In this document: positions 25,279 to 35,121 of the stretch, one piece after another | Position numbering within the stretch: the first letter of the stretch is position 1 | How the letters are laid out: the number at the start of each line of letters is the position of its first letter | DNA from: Clostridia bacterium | GTDB taxonomy: Bacteria > Bacillota > Clostridia > Christensenellales > CAG-138 | Length of the DNA stretch: 64,000 bases | Reading direction: 5' to 3' | NCBI GenBank assembly: GCA_030526995.1 | Contig: JAUNBP010000001.1 | Location: 31,258 to 95,257, forward strand | The notes under the pieces: model-generated | Told to the model about the DNA's origin: nothing | Databases searched by the model: none | What the model saw: only the letters and a program-made list of their open reading frames with translations | Position numbers and translations under genes: made by a program

Positions 25279-26175
25279 ATGAGAACCGATTTAGCAAAGG
25301 AAGCGCGAGGCAAGCTGCCCGACTGCGTGGGAGTTACCGAGGAGGTAGCCTACGAGGAGGGGATAGACGTCTCGCGCATCCTCGTTCATACCGACGAGGC
25401 GCAAAGGCTCTTGGACAAGCCCAAGGGCAGGTATGTCACGATAACCTTTTCAACTCCGGCACTTTCGGACAGGGACGCACGGGGCAGGATTGCGAGAAGG
25501 ACGGCACGGGAGCTTATCGCCATGCAGCGCATAGACGCCGACACCTCGGTGCTCGTCATAGGCCTCGGCAACCGCCACGTCACCCCCGATTCGTTGGGCC
25601 CCCTCGTTGCCGAACACATCTTCGTCACCCGCCACATCCAGCTCTACTGCGACGATATCCTGTCCGAAAAGACAAGGACGGTCACGGCGTTTTCAACCGG
25701 AGTTTTAGGCGTTACCGGCATGGAAACCGCCGAAGTAGTCAGGGGGCTCGTTTCGACTGTAAGGCCCGATTTGGTGCTTATCGTCGATGCGCTCGCCTCC
25801 ATGGAAGCGGGGCATATCGGCAACGTGATTCAAATGAACGACAGCGGCATAAGCCCGGGCGCAGGCATAGGAAATTTCAGACGCAGCCTGAACAGAGAAT
25901 CGCTCGGCGTTCCGGTTGTCACGCTCGGAATGCCGCTCGTGGTCTCCTCGGGCACGATAGTTGTGGACGCCCTTTCAAAGATTTCGCCAAAGCGGGATTG
26001 GAACGGGGTTGTAAAGCTCGTGGAAAGGACGCTGCCAAAAGAATTTATCAGCATGATAGTTTCGCCCAAGGACATAGACGCCATGGTCAGCGACGCCGCA
26101 AAGCTAATCTCCGATGCGATAAATCTCACCTTGCACGGGGAGCAGTATTCAAAGCTCGAAAAATTATTGAGATAA
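25279..26175 (+). CDS. gpr: GPR germination endopeptidase
   Basis: This 298-aa protein starts close to the self-processing region: MRTDLAKEA matches the GPR/SASP cleavage-type motif. VLVIGLGNRHVTPDSLGP is the family core. GPR degrades small acid-soluble spore proteins at germination and is made as an inactive zymogen in the forespore. It follows spoIVA after 12 bp, so may be read from its transcript as well as from its own signals. Confidence 0.95.
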   Translation: MRTDLAKEARGKLPDCVGVTEEVAYEEGIDVSRILVHTDEAQRLLDKPKGRYVTITFSTPALSDRDARGRIARRTARELIAMQRIDADTSVLVIGLGNRHVTPDSLGPLVAEHIFVTRHIQLYCDDILSEKTRTVTAFSTGVLGVTGMETAEVVRGLVSTVRPDLVLIVDALASMEAGHIGNVIQMNDSGISPGAGIGNFRRSLNRESLGVPVVTLGMPLVVSSGTIVVDALSKISPKRDWNGVVKLVERTLPKEFISMIVSPKDIDAMVSDAAKLISDAINLTLHGEQYSKLEKLLR

Positions 26176-26216
26176 TGCCTGTCCACCCCGCATAAGTTTT
26201 AGCGGAGGTGCAATCA

Positions 26217-27179
26217 ATGAGATACAAACATAAAAGATACGATGACGGGCCCACCTTCTTCGACTGGCTGCTTTTAATCCTTCTGTGGGGCGCAACGCTC
26301 TTTATCATCGCAGTGATGGCAAGGGATATAATCTTGGCGCAGAGCTCTTTTGCAAGCACCGAGCAGAGCATAGAGCCAAGCGCATCCGAGCTTGAGCCCT
26401 CCCAAAGTCCAACGCCCTCGCCCACCTTAGAGCCGCTGACGGTTGCGCTTGATAGGAGGGAGGGGCCCTTGCTCGATTTACGGGGCGACAGTCCCAAGAT
26501 ACTGATATACCACACGCACACGACGGAGGCGTACACTCAGACGGAGCAGTACACTTACGTTGAAGCCTCATCGTGGCGGACGCTCGATGAGAGCCGAAGC
26601 GTCGTAGCGGTGGGCGAGGCATTGAAGGAGGCGCTGGAGCAAACCTATGGCTTTAACGTGATTCACGACAGAACAAACCACGAGCCGCCGAGCCTCTCCA
26701 CCTCCTACGAGCGTTCGCAGCTTACGATAGAGCAGTACCTAAAGCTCTACCCCTCGATAGTTTTGGTGATAGATTTACACCGTGACGCCTATACGGTTAC
26801 CGATGAGCCCACAACCGACTATGCAACCGTCTATGACGATGAGACCGCAAGGATAATGTTCGTCGTGGGCAAGGGCACCAACTATGAGGACAAACCCGAC
26901 TTCGATACGAATTATGCGCTTGCAAAGAGCATAACCGACAGGCTTAACGAACTCAATCCAAGGCTGACAAGGGAGGTTAGGGTAAAGGACGGCAGGTACA
27001 ATCAGCATCTCTGCCCTTACAGCCTCTTGGTTGAGGTGGGGCACAATGCCAATACCTTGGAGCAGGCCCTCGCCGTCGTGCCCTATTTAGCGGACGGAAT
27101 AGCCCTCGCCTGCGCCGAATTGGAGGCGGAGGGGGAGAGGGGCAGCGAGGTTTTGAACTGCTTTGTGCCTATCGATTGA
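26217..27179 (+). CDS. spoIIP: Stage II sporulation protein P
   Basis: This 320-aa protein has a membrane anchor (residues about 15-40), a Ser/Pro/Glu-rich linker, and the SpoIIP amidase/endopeptidase domain. Zinc motifs are IYHTHTTEAYT, VIDLHRDAY and LLVEVGHNANT. With SpoIID and SpoIIM it removes septal peptidoglycan during engulfment. ATG 26217 follows GCGGAGGTG at 8 nt, so the GTG at 26208 is part of the ribosome binding site. The asd promoter overlaps its stop codon. Confidence 0.93.
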   Translation: MRYKHKRYDDGPTFFDWLLLILLWGATLFIIAVMARDIILAQSSFASTEQSIEPSASELEPSQSPTPSPTLEPLTVALDRREGPLLDLRGDSPKILIYHTHTTEAYTQTEQYTYVEASSWRTLDESRSVVAVGEALKEALEQTYGFNVIHDRTNHEPPSLSTSYERSQLTIEQYLKLYPSIVLVIDLHRDAYTVTDEPTTDYATVYDDETARIMFVVGKGTNYEDKPDFDTNYALAKSITDRLNELNPRLTREVRVKDGRYNQHLCPYSLLVEVGHNANTLEQALAVVPYLADGIALACAELEAEGERGSEVLNCFVPID

Positions 27180-27204
27180 CAAACGGGCGGGGTTTGAGTA
27201 TAAT
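27176..27204 (+). promoter_or_regulatory. Consensus promoter of asd-dapA-dapB
   Basis: TTGACA (27176-27181), 17 bp, TATAAT (27199-27204): a perfect sigma-A promoter overlapping the spoIIP stop. No lysine riboswitch fits in the remaining 35 bp before asd. Confidence 0.85.
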
Positions 27205-27239
27205 TATACTGTTGACATATAGGCATTTGAGGTGATGTT

Positions 27240-28250
27240 ATGGATAGAAAGCGCATTGCAATCGTAGGAAGCACCGGCATGGTCGGCAGAATGTTCCTAA
27301 AAGTTTTGGAGGAACGTTCGATCGATGCGGATTACACGCTGTTTTCTTCAAAGAAGAGCGCAGGCACGGTGATAGACTTTTTGGGTTGTAAACACGTTGT
27401 AAGGGAGCTTACAAAGGACAGCTTCAACGAGGACAAATACGATATCGCCCTGTTTTCGGCAGGCGGCGCAACCTCCTTGGAGTATGCCCCGATAGCCGCA
27501 AAGAGTGGAGCGATAGTGATAGACAATTCGAGCGCATGGCGCATGGACACAGAGGTGCCCTTGGTAGTTCCCGAGGTCAACCCCGATTCGATAGCCGACT
27601 GCCATAAAAAGGGCATAATCGCCAACCCGAACTGCTCCACAATTCAGGCGGTTCTTCCGCTCAAGGCATTAAGTGATGCCATAGGGCTGAAGCGGGTCAT
27701 ATATTCCACCTATCAAGCCGTCTCGGGCGCAGGCTTGCAGGGCTATATGGACCTTAAAAACGGGCTTGAGGGCGAAAAACCCCAAAAGTTCCCGTATCCG
27801 ATAGCGGGCAACTGCATCCCCCACATAGACGTCTTTTTGGAGAACGGCTATACAAGGGAGGAGCAGAAGATGGTGGATGAGACCCGAAAGATTCTAAACC
27901 TGCCCACGCTGCCCGTGACTGCCACTGCGGTTCGGGTTCCCGTATATCACGGGCACAGCGAGAGCTTGAACATCGAGCTTAGCAGGGCATTTGAGATGAG
28001 CGAGGTTTTCGAGGCGCTTAAAAACATGGACGGAGTGAAGATAGTGGACGATCCGTCTAAAAACCTGTATCCCATGCCGATTACGGCGGAGGATACGGAC
28101 TTGGTATATGTCGGAAGAATCCGCCGCGATTTCTCGATAGAAAACGGGATAAACCTCTGGTGCGTCTCCGACAACATTAGAAAGGGCGCTGCTACCAATG
28201 CGGTACAGATAGCCGAGCTTTTATTGAAAAAATGGGAGGAAGAAAGATGA
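27240..28250 (+). CDS. asd: Aspartate-semialdehyde dehydrogenase
   Basis: This 336-aa enzyme reduces aspartyl-phosphate to aspartate semialdehyde with NADPH, feeding lysine/DAP, threonine and methionine synthesis. AIVGSTGMVGRMF is the nucleotide-binding loop, NPNCSTIQAVLPL has the catalytic Cys, and the His lies in VPVYHGHSESLN. The stop overlaps dapA (ATGA), so DAP genes are coupled. Confidence 0.96.
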   Translation: MDRKRIAIVGSTGMVGRMFLKVLEERSIDADYTLFSSKKSAGTVIDFLGCKHVVRELTKDSFNEDKYDIALFSAGGATSLEYAPIAAKSGAIVIDNSSAWRMDTEVPLVVPEVNPDSIADCHKKGIIANPNCSTIQAVLPLKALSDAIGLKRVIYSTYQAVSGAGLQGYMDLKNGLEGEKPQKFPYPIAGNCIPHIDVFLENGYTREEQKMVDETRKILNLPTLPVTATAVRVPVYHGHSESLNIELSRAFEMSEVFEALKNMDGVKIVDDPSKNLYPMPITAEDTDLVYVGRIRRDFSIENGINLWCVSDNIRKGAATNAVQIAELLLKKWEEER

Positions 28251-29122
28251 GTATATTCAAAGGAAGCGCAGTAGCTTTGGTAACCCCCTTTGCAAACGGA
28301 GCGATAGATTACGTGGCGCTGACAAGGCTTATTGAGCTTCAGATAGTCAGCGGAACCGATGCGATAGTGGTCTGCGGCACGACGGGCGAGGCGTCAACGC
28401 TCAGCCACGATGAAAAGCTCGAGGTGATTCGTCACGTCGTCGAGCGGGTCGAGGGCAGGGTTCCCGTAATAGCAGGCTCGGGCGGCAACTGCACCGAGGC
28501 GGTGATTGAGATGAGCAGGGGCGCCGAGGCGGTGGGCGTGGACGGACTTTTGATAGTCACCCCGTATTATAACAAGACCTCCCAAGACGGGCTTGTCGCG
28601 CATTATCACGCCGTGGCGGAGCAGGTGCGCCTCCCGATAATCGTCTATAACGTACCCTCCCGCACGGGCGTGAATGTGCTGCCCGCCACGATGAAGAGGA
28701 TTTTGGAGCATGAGAACATCTCCGGCATCAAGGAGGCGAGCGGGAACATCGAGCAGATAGTAAACCTTGCGGCTCTCTGTCCCGACTGTGACATCTATGC
28801 GGGCAACGACGACCACGTCGTCCCCGTTTTGAGCGTCGGTGGCAAGGGCGTAATTTCAACGATAGCCAACATCGTCCCCGAGGCCATGCATAAGATGTGC
28901 AAATTCTTCTTTGCAGGCAAGATTGCCGAAGCGAGGGAATTGCAGTTTGAGATGCTCCCGCTTTGGAAGGCGGCGTTTTGCGATGTCAACCCGATACCGA
29001 TAAAGACGATGATGGGAATGCTGCACCTTTGCAATGCGGAGCTTAGGCTTCCGCTCGTTCCCCCCTCCAAGGAGAACGTGGAGTTTATGAAAAAGGTCCT
29101 CGGTGAATACGGCATGATGTGA
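28247..29122 (+). CDS. dapA: 4-hydroxy-tetrahydrodipicolinate synthase
   Basis: This 291-aa TIM barrel condenses aspartate semialdehyde with pyruvate. GTTGEASTLSHDEK holds the conserved Thr pair, YNVPSRTGVNV the Tyr and Arg, and GIKEASGN the Schiff-base Lys. GGGAGGAAGAAAG precedes ATG 28247; the in-frame start at 28232 is rejected because it includes this ribosome binding site. DAP feeds cell wall, lysine and the spore dipicolinic acid pool. Confidence 0.96.
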   Translation: MSIFKGSAVALVTPFANGAIDYVALTRLIELQIVSGTDAIVVCGTTGEASTLSHDEKLEVIRHVVERVEGRVPVIAGSGGNCTEAVIEMSRGAEAVGVDGLLIVTPYYNKTSQDGLVAHYHAVAEQVRLPIIVYNVPSRTGVNVLPATMKRILEHENISGIKEASGNIEQIVNLAALCPDCDIYAGNDDHVVPVLSVGGKGVISTIANIVPEAMHKMCKFFFAGKIAEARELQFEMLPLWKAAFCDVNPIPIKTMMGMLHLCNAELRLPLVPPSKENVEFMKKVLGEYGMM

Positions 29123-29132
29123 GGTAAGCACG

Positions 29133-29879
29133 ATGAAAGTTTTGATTAACGGAATATCGGGACAAATGGGGCAGGCTGTTCTTCGCCTGCCTCAAACCGA
29201 TTTTGAGGTCGTAGGCGGCGTGGACGTTGTAGAATCCAAGTCCGCAGTTCCGACCTTTACAAGCGTCGAAGCCATCGATGTGGATTTCGACGTTGCAATC
29301 GACGTCTCCGTTGCCAAGGCAGCGCTGACCATGCTGGATTACTGCATAAAGCACGAAAAGCCCATAGTCATATGCACAACGGGCTTCGATGAGGACGGGC
29401 TTGCCCGCATTCAAAGGGCGGCGGAAACGATACCGATATTCCGCTCGAGCAATATGTCGTTAGGCGTCAACCTCCAAGCGGCGATTTGCAGGACGATAGC
29501 CGAGTTTTTGGGAGGCAGTGCGGATATAGAGATTGTGGAAAAGCATCACAATAAAAAGGCCGACGCCCCGAGCGGCACCGCCCTTATGCTCTTTGAAAGC
29601 ATAGACGGGGCTATGGACTGCCCGCATGAAAAGAAGTTCGGAAGAGGGCCCAAAGACGGCAGAAGGCAGAAAAACGAGATAGGATTGCACTCGGTTCGGG
29701 GAGGCACCGTAGTAGGGGAGCATGAGGTAATGTTTCTAATGGATGATGAGGCTATAACCGTAACGCATCAGGCGTTTTCGCGTCGGGTGTTTGCGATAGG
29801 CGCAGTGCGAGCAGCGGCCTTTTTAACGGAGCAGGCTGCGGGGCTGTATTCGATGGACGATCTTATAGGACGGAGATAG
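29133..29879 (+). CDS. dapB: 4-hydroxy-tetrahydrodipicolinate reductase
   Basis: This 248-aa enzyme performs the next DAP step with NAD(P)H. INGISGQMGQAV is the nucleotide-binding loop and EKHHNKKADAPSGTALML is the substrate/catalytic motif. It lies 10 bp after dapA in the same operon. Confidence 0.96.
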   Translation: MKVLINGISGQMGQAVLRLPQTDFEVVGGVDVVESKSAVPTFTSVEAIDVDFDVAIDVSVAKAALTMLDYCIKHEKPIVICTTGFDEDGLARIQRAAETIPIFRSSNMSLGVNLQAAICRTIAEFLGGSADIEIVEKHHNKKADAPSGTALMLFESIDGAMDCPHEKKFGRGPKDGRRQKNEIGLHSVRGGTVVGEHEVMFLMDDEAITVTHQAFSRRVFAIGAVRAAAFLTEQAAGLYSMDDLIGRR

Positions 29880-29892
29880 AGCGGGGCAAACG

Positions 29893-32800
29893 ATGCAAAA
29901 ACCCTTTGTACACCTTCATGTACACACGCAGTACAGCCTTTTGGACGGGGCTGCAAGAATCGACGAGCTGGTAAACAGGGCCAAGGAGCTCGGGCAGACG
30001 GCGCTTGCAATAACCGACCATGGGGTCATGTACGGCGTCATAGACTTTTTCAGAGCCTGCAAAAATGCGGGCATAAAGCCGATTATCGGCATGGAGGCGT
30101 ACGTTGCGCCGAGGGCTTATAATATCAAGGAGGGCAAGGCGGACAGGGAGTATGCCCACTTAATCCTGCTTGCCAAGAACGATATAGGCTATCGCAACCT
30201 TATATACCTCTCCTCCGAGGCGTTCATCCACGGATTTTACTACAAGCCCCGAATCGACTACGACCTTTTAAGACAGCACAGCGATGGACTTGTCTGTACC
30301 TCGGCGTGCCTTGCGGGCGACATCCCGCAAAACTTCCTCTTGGGCAGGGACGAAAAGGCATATGAATATGCGAAGCTATTAAAGGACATATTCGGGGACG
30401 ATTTTTATATTGAGCTGCAAAACCACGGGTTAAGGGAGCAGGCGGACGTTTTGCCAAAGCTTAGAAAGCTCGCAAGGGAACTTGGCATAAAGACCGTAGC
30501 CACAAACGATATCCACTATGTTAATCGGGAGGACGCCGAGGCGCAGGACGTGCTTTTGTGCATCCAAACCCAGCGCTTTGTCGATGAGCAAAACCGCATG
30601 AGGATGGAGACCGATCAGTTCTATCTAAAGAGCTACGACGAGATGGCAGCAGCCCTCCCCAACGACTTGGACGCCTTGGACAACACCAATGAGGTTGCAA
30701 AAAAGTGCAATCTGGAGATAGAGTTCGGAGTAAGAAGGCTGCCCGAATTTACCGCCCCCGAGGGCAAGGACAACGCAGCCTACCTTAGAGAGCTTTGCGA
30801 GCAGGGCATGAAACTCAAGATGCCCGAGGCGGGGCAGGAGGCGCAAAAGCGGCTCGATTACGAGCTGAACGTTATAGAGAGCATGGGCTTTGTGGACTAT
30901 TATCTGATAGTCTGGGACTTCATTCGCTTTGCCAAGTCCCAAGATATCATGGTAGGCCCCGGCAGGGGCAGCGGCGCAGGCTCGCTTGCGGCTTATTGCT
31001 TGGACATAACCGACGTCGATCCTATAAAGTACAACCTCCTGTTCGAGAGGTTTCTAAATCCCGAGCGGGTGTCCATGCCCGACTTCGACGTCGATTTTTG
31101 CTACGAGCGAAGGCAGGAGGTAATAGACTATGTGGGCAGAAAGTACGGCGAGGGGCACGTATCTCAGATAATCACGTTCGGAACCATGGCTGCACGAGGG
31201 GTCATACGGGACGTGGGCAGGGTGCTGCGGCTGCCCTACGTCGAGGCGGACAGGCTCTCCAAGCTGGTTCCAAATGAGCTAAAGATGACCCTAAAACATG
31301 CGCTCGAGCTCTCAAGCGAGCTTCGGGGGCTGTACGAGACCGATGAAAAGGTGAGAAAGGTCATCGACCTTTCTATGAAGATAGAGGGCTTGCCGAGGCA
31401 TAGCTCAACCCATGCGGCGGGCGTTGTGGTTTCGGGGGTTCCTTTGAATACCGTGGTTCCGCTGCAATGCAACGACGACCTTTTGACCACCCAGTTTCCG
31501 ATGACGACGATAGAGGAATTGGGGCTTTTGAAGATAGACTTTTTGGGGCTTAGGACGCTCACGATAATTCGAGACACCCTCGATTTTATCCGTCAGCAGG
31601 GCAAGGAAGTGCCCGATTTTTCCAAGAATGATTTTTCCGACCCCGAGGTCTACAAGATGATAGCCGAGGGCAAGACCGACGGGGTTTTCCAGTTGGAATC
31701 TGCGGGGATGCGCCAGTTCCTGCTGCAGCTTCAGCCCGACTGCTTTGAAGATTTGATAGCGGGAATATCGCTCTACCGCCCCGGGCCCATGGAGTCGATT
31801 CCAAAGTACGTGCGGGGCAAGCATGAGCCAAGCTCGGTAGCCTATGCCGACGAAAAGCTAAAGCCCATACTTGCCACTACCTACGGCTGCATGGTCTACC
31901 AAGAGCAGGTAATGGAGATAGTGCGCTCGCTTGCGGGCTATTCGTACGGCAGGAGCGACATAGTAAGACGCGCCATGAGCAAGAAGAAGCATGACGTAAT
32001 GGCAAGGGAGCGCAAGTATTTTGTGTACGGCACCGAGGGCGTGGAGGGTGCTGTAAAGCGGGGCGTAAAGCCTGCGGTTGCAAACAGGATATTCGACGAG
32101 ATGATGGACTTTGCCTCCTATGCCTTCAACAAATCCCATGCGGCAGGCTATGCGGTACTGTCCTATCGAACCGCCTACCTTGCAAAGTATTATCCCGTGG
32201 AGTTTTTGACTTCTACGATAAACGGCTATATGACCAACTCCGACACCGTGGCGCAATACGTGTATGCGGCGAGGCGGCAGGGGATAGCGGTACTGCCCCC
32301 CGATGTAAATAACAGCGGCGCAAAGTTCACGGTGGAAAACGGGGCTATACGCTTCGGGCTCGGAGCGGTCAAAAACGTCAGTCCCAACGTCATGGATGCG
32401 ATGGTAAGGGAGCGTGAGCTTGGCGGAAAGTTCAAGAACTTTTTTGACTTTGTGGAGCGTGCCGACGGCTTGAACAAGCGTATGCTCGAAAGCCTGATTA
32501 ACGCCGGCTGCTTCGACGGCATGGGCGTATTCCGCTCTCAGCTGCTAATGGCCTACGACAGGGCGTTGGAAGGAGCCGCCAAGAACCGCAAGACGAAGGA
32601 GAGCGGGCAGCTGTCGCTGTTCGACGTCGATGGTGGGGAGGCGGTCAAGAGCGACTTTGAGTTAAAGCTCCCCAAGCTCCCCGAACTCAGTGCCCAGATC
32701 AAGCTCCAAAGGGAGCGTGAGGCTACGGGCCTGTATCTGAGCGGGCACCCGCTCGACGATTATGCGGACATCCTTAGCAAGCACAAGTATTCGGTTACGG

Positions 32801-33321
32801 ACCTCATGGAAGCAGACGGCATCAATGGTGAGCTGCGAGACAATGCCGTGGTGGAGATTGGAGGCATGCTCAACCAATGCAAGCAGAGACCAACAAAATC
32901 GGGCAACGGCATGATAGGCTACGGCGTGTTGGAAGGCGTCACGGGCAGCATAGAGGCGATCGTCTTTCCCAAGCATTTGCTGGAGTGCTCAAGGTATTTC
33001 CACGACGAATGCGCCGTCTTGGTTCGAGGGAGGTTCAGCATTCGGGAGGACAGGGCAAATTCGATACTGATAGAATCGCTCCTACCCTTGGACGCAGGAC
33101 TGAAAAAGCTGTACATTCGGGTGCCTTCGCTGAACGAGGAGCAGTGCAACCGAGTAAGGAGCTTAACCAAGAATTATTCGGGGACGACGCCCATCATCCT
33201 CGTGGACGCAGAAAAGCGGATAGCCAAGAATGCCCCGTCGAGCTGGGATGTGGAGATGAACGACCCGATGATGATAGTTTTATACAATGAATTTGGCGAA
33301 GGGAATATAATTTTCAAATGA
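29893..33321 (+). CDS. dnaE: DNA polymerase III alpha subunit (DnaE type)
   Basis: This 1142-aa protein is the DnaE polymerase. It begins with a PHP domain (FVHLHVHTQYSLLDGAARI). The polymerase palm has GPGRGSGAGSLAAY and PDFDVDFCYERR (catalytic Asps near residues 396-401) and KIDFLGLRTLT. A helix-hairpin-helix region follows, then an OB domain near residues 990-1040 (AVVEIGGMLNQC). Length is typical for clostridial DnaE. Firmicutes usually also have PolC, outside this window. The stop overlaps the next ATG. Confidence 0.97.
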   Translation: MQKPFVHLHVHTQYSLLDGAARIDELVNRAKELGQTALAITDHGVMYGVIDFFRACKNAGIKPIIGMEAYVAPRAYNIKEGKADREYAHLILLAKNDIGYRNLIYLSSEAFIHGFYYKPRIDYDLLRQHSDGLVCTSACLAGDIPQNFLLGRDEKAYEYAKLLKDIFGDDFYIELQNHGLREQADVLPKLRKLARELGIKTVATNDIHYVNREDAEAQDVLLCIQTQRFVDEQNRMRMETDQFYLKSYDEMAAALPNDLDALDNTNEVAKKCNLEIEFGVRRLPEFTAPEGKDNAAYLRELCEQGMKLKMPEAGQEAQKRLDYELNVIESMGFVDYYLIVWDFIRFAKSQDIMVGPGRGSGAGSLAAYCLDITDVDPIKYNLLFERFLNPERVSMPDFDVDFCYERRQEVIDYVGRKYGEGHVSQIITFGTMAARGVIRDVGRVLRLPYVEADRLSKLVPNELKMTLKHALELSSELRGLYETDEKVRKVIDLSMKIEGLPRHSSTHAAGVVVSGVPLNTVVPLQCNDDLLTTQFPMTTIEELGLLKIDFLGLRTLTIIRDTLDFIRQQGKEVPDFSKNDFSDPEVYKMIAEGKTDGVFQLESAGMRQFLLQLQPDCFEDLIAGISLYRPGPMESIPKYVRGKHEPSSVAYADEKLKPILATTYGCMVYQEQVMEIVRSLAGYSYGRSDIVRRAMSKKKHDVMARERKYFVYGTEGVEGAVKRGVKPAVANRIFDEMMDFASYAFNKSHAAGYAVLSYRTAYLAKYYPVEFLTSTINGYMTNSDTVAQYVYAARRQGIAVLPPDVNNSGAKFTVENGAIRFGLGAVKNVSPNVMDAMVRERELGGKFKNFFDFVERADGLNKRMLESLINAGCFDGMGVFRSQLLMAYDRALEGAAKNRKTKESGQLSLFDVDGGEAVKSDFELKLPKLPELSAQIKLQREREATGLYLSGHPLDDYADILSKHKYSVTDLMEADGINGELRDNAVVEIGGMLNQCKQRPTKSGNGMIGYGVLEGVTGSIEAIVFPKHLLECSRYFHDECAVLVRGRFSIREDRANSILIESLLPLDAGLKKLYIRVPSLNEEQCNRVRSLTKNYSGTTPIILVDAEKRIAKNAPSSWDVEMNDPMMIVLYNEFGEGNIIFK

Positions 33322-34967
33322 GGAACACCGCACCGGTACACAAGAATCAGGACTTGATTCTGCATATAGACGCACTTACAAGCGAGGGACAGGGAGTAGG
33401 CAGGGTGGAGGGCTTTGCGGTGTTCGTTCCGTTTGCGCTGGCGGGCGAAACCGTGTCTGCGCACGTTATCAAGGTTACGAGCAGCTATGCCGTAGCCAAG
33501 CTCATCGAGGTGATGGAGCCGAGCCCCGAAAGGGTAGAGCCGCTCTGTCCCGTGTTTTATGCCTGCGGCGGCTGCACCGTGCAGCACCTCAATTATCGTT
33601 CGCAGCTCGAGTATAAGAGGCAGGCGGTGGCGGATGCGCTTGAACGCATAGGCGGGTTTAAGGGCATAGAGGTTCTGCCCGCGATAGGCATGGACGAGCC
33701 GTGGCAGTACAGAAACAAGGGCAGCTTCCCCATAGGCAACGTCGGCGGGGAGATATCGATAGGCTTCTTCTCCCCGAGGAGCCACAGGCTCGTGCCGACC
33801 TATACCTGCCCGATATCCGACCGTCGGGTCATAGATACAGCAAACAAGGTGGCGGAGTGGGCAAACGAGAACCGCATCTCGGCTTACGACGAGCAGACCA
33901 AGCGGGGCGTCTTGCGTCACGTAGTCGTTCGTGCCACGCAGGCGGGCGGGATAATGGCGGTTGTGGTCACCACGACCTCCAAGCTGCCGCACTCGGAGCA
34001 GTTAAAGGAAAAGTTGGATGCGGTTGACAGCTTGTATCACAACGTCAACCCCAACGATACAAACGTGATATTCGGAGCCGAGTTCAAGCTGATATTCGGC
34101 GCAAGCGTGCTGACCGAAACGGTGTGCGGGAACAAGATTATCGTAAGCCCCCGCTCGTTTTTGCAGGTAAACCCGCTTCAATGCGAAAAGCTCTATGAAA
34201 AGGCGATAGAGTACCTAAACCCGCAGCCCCACGAGACAATTGCCGACCTCTACTGTGGCGTGGGCACAATTTCGCTGCTCTTGGCAAGAAGGGCAAAGAG
34301 GGTCATAGGCATAGAGAGCGTCCCCGATGCGATAGCCGACGCCCGCCGCAACGCCGAACTCAACGGGCTTGCAAATGTGGACTTCATCTGCGGCGAGGCG
34401 GAAAAGGTGCTGCCCAAGCGCATCGCAGACGGGCTGAGACCCAACGCCATAATCTTAGACCCGCCCCGCAAAGGCTGCGAGGAGCAGGTGCTAAAGGCAA
34501 TAGCCGACAGCAAAGCCGACCGCATCGTGTACATCTCCTGCAACCCCGCCACCCTCGCCCGCGACCTAAAACTCCTAAAAACCCACAACCTAACCCCCCA
34601 CCTAACCCACCCCCTCGACATGTTCCCCCACACCTCCCACGTCGAGACGATAGTTCTGTTGTCCAAACTCAATGCAAAACAGCACATCGCGGTCGATATC
34701 AACATGGACGAGCTCGACCTGACAGCCCCCGAGAAAAAGGCTACCTATGAGCAAATCAAGGCATATGTGCAGGAACACTCAGGCCTGAAAGTCAGCAACC
34801 TAAACATCGCCCAAGTCAAGCAAAAATGCGGCATCACGGAACGAAAGAATTACAACACCCCAAAATCCCCCACCGCCAAACAACCCCACTGCCCACCGGA
34901 AAAAGAATCAGCGATCATGGCAGCACTGAAACACTTCGGGATGATAAAATCATTGAGGCGTGATTAA
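33318..34967 (+). CDS. RlmD/RumA-type 23S rRNA uracil-C5 methyltransferase with C-terminal extension
   Basis: This 549-aa SAM enzyme has a TRAM domain (about 8-65), iron-sulfur Cys (CPVFYACGGCTVQHL), SAM motif DLYCGVGTISLLLA, and the catalytic Cys in ISCNPATLARD. It methylates U1939 or U747 type sites. The last about 95 residues after LDMFPHTSHVETIVLLSK form an extra module (TYEQIKAYVQEHSGL, KSPTAKQPHCPPEKE), also seen on other clostridial homologues, with a helical, DNA/RNA-binding look. The end marks the boundary of the GC-richer housekeeping block. Confidence 0.9.
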   Translation: MRNTAPVHKNQDLILHIDALTSEGQGVGRVEGFAVFVPFALAGETVSAHVIKVTSSYAVAKLIEVMEPSPERVEPLCPVFYACGGCTVQHLNYRSQLEYKRQAVADALERIGGFKGIEVLPAIGMDEPWQYRNKGSFPIGNVGGEISIGFFSPRSHRLVPTYTCPISDRRVIDTANKVAEWANENRISAYDEQTKRGVLRHVVVRATQAGGIMAVVVTTTSKLPHSEQLKEKLDAVDSLYHNVNPNDTNVIFGAEFKLIFGASVLTETVCGNKIIVSPRSFLQVNPLQCEKLYEKAIEYLNPQPHETIADLYCGVGTISLLLARRAKRVIGIESVPDAIADARRNAELNGLANVDFICGEAEKVLPKRIADGLRPNAIILDPPRKGCEEQVLKAIADSKADRIVYISCNPATLARDLKLLKTHNLTPHLTHPLDMFPHTSHVETIVLLSKLNAKQHIAVDINMDELDLTAPEKKATYEQIKAYVQEHSGLKVSNLNIAQVKQKCGITERKNYNTPKSPTAKQPHCPPEKESAIMAALKHFGMIKSLRRD

Positions 34968-35121
34968 TAGCCACATCCAACGACAGCACGAAGTTGAAAT
35001 GTTCATCCGTTGGCATTTGTGCTATCGACTGCATCGCTAAAAAAGTGTCTTACGACAATAGGTATCAGCGGTCGAAATTGGATTGAATCATCTACAATAA
35101 ATCATTGGAGCGTGCTCAGTT

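Noticed and set aside
27182-27239. Lysine riboswitch before asd
   Set aside because: The spacer after the promoter is only about 35 bp, too short for the ~170-nt riboswitch.
34968-35121. Attachment site at the junction of housekeeping and accessory DNA
   Set aside because: No tRNA end, integrase gene or matching repeat was found there; only a short CCAACG/CGTTGG pairing.
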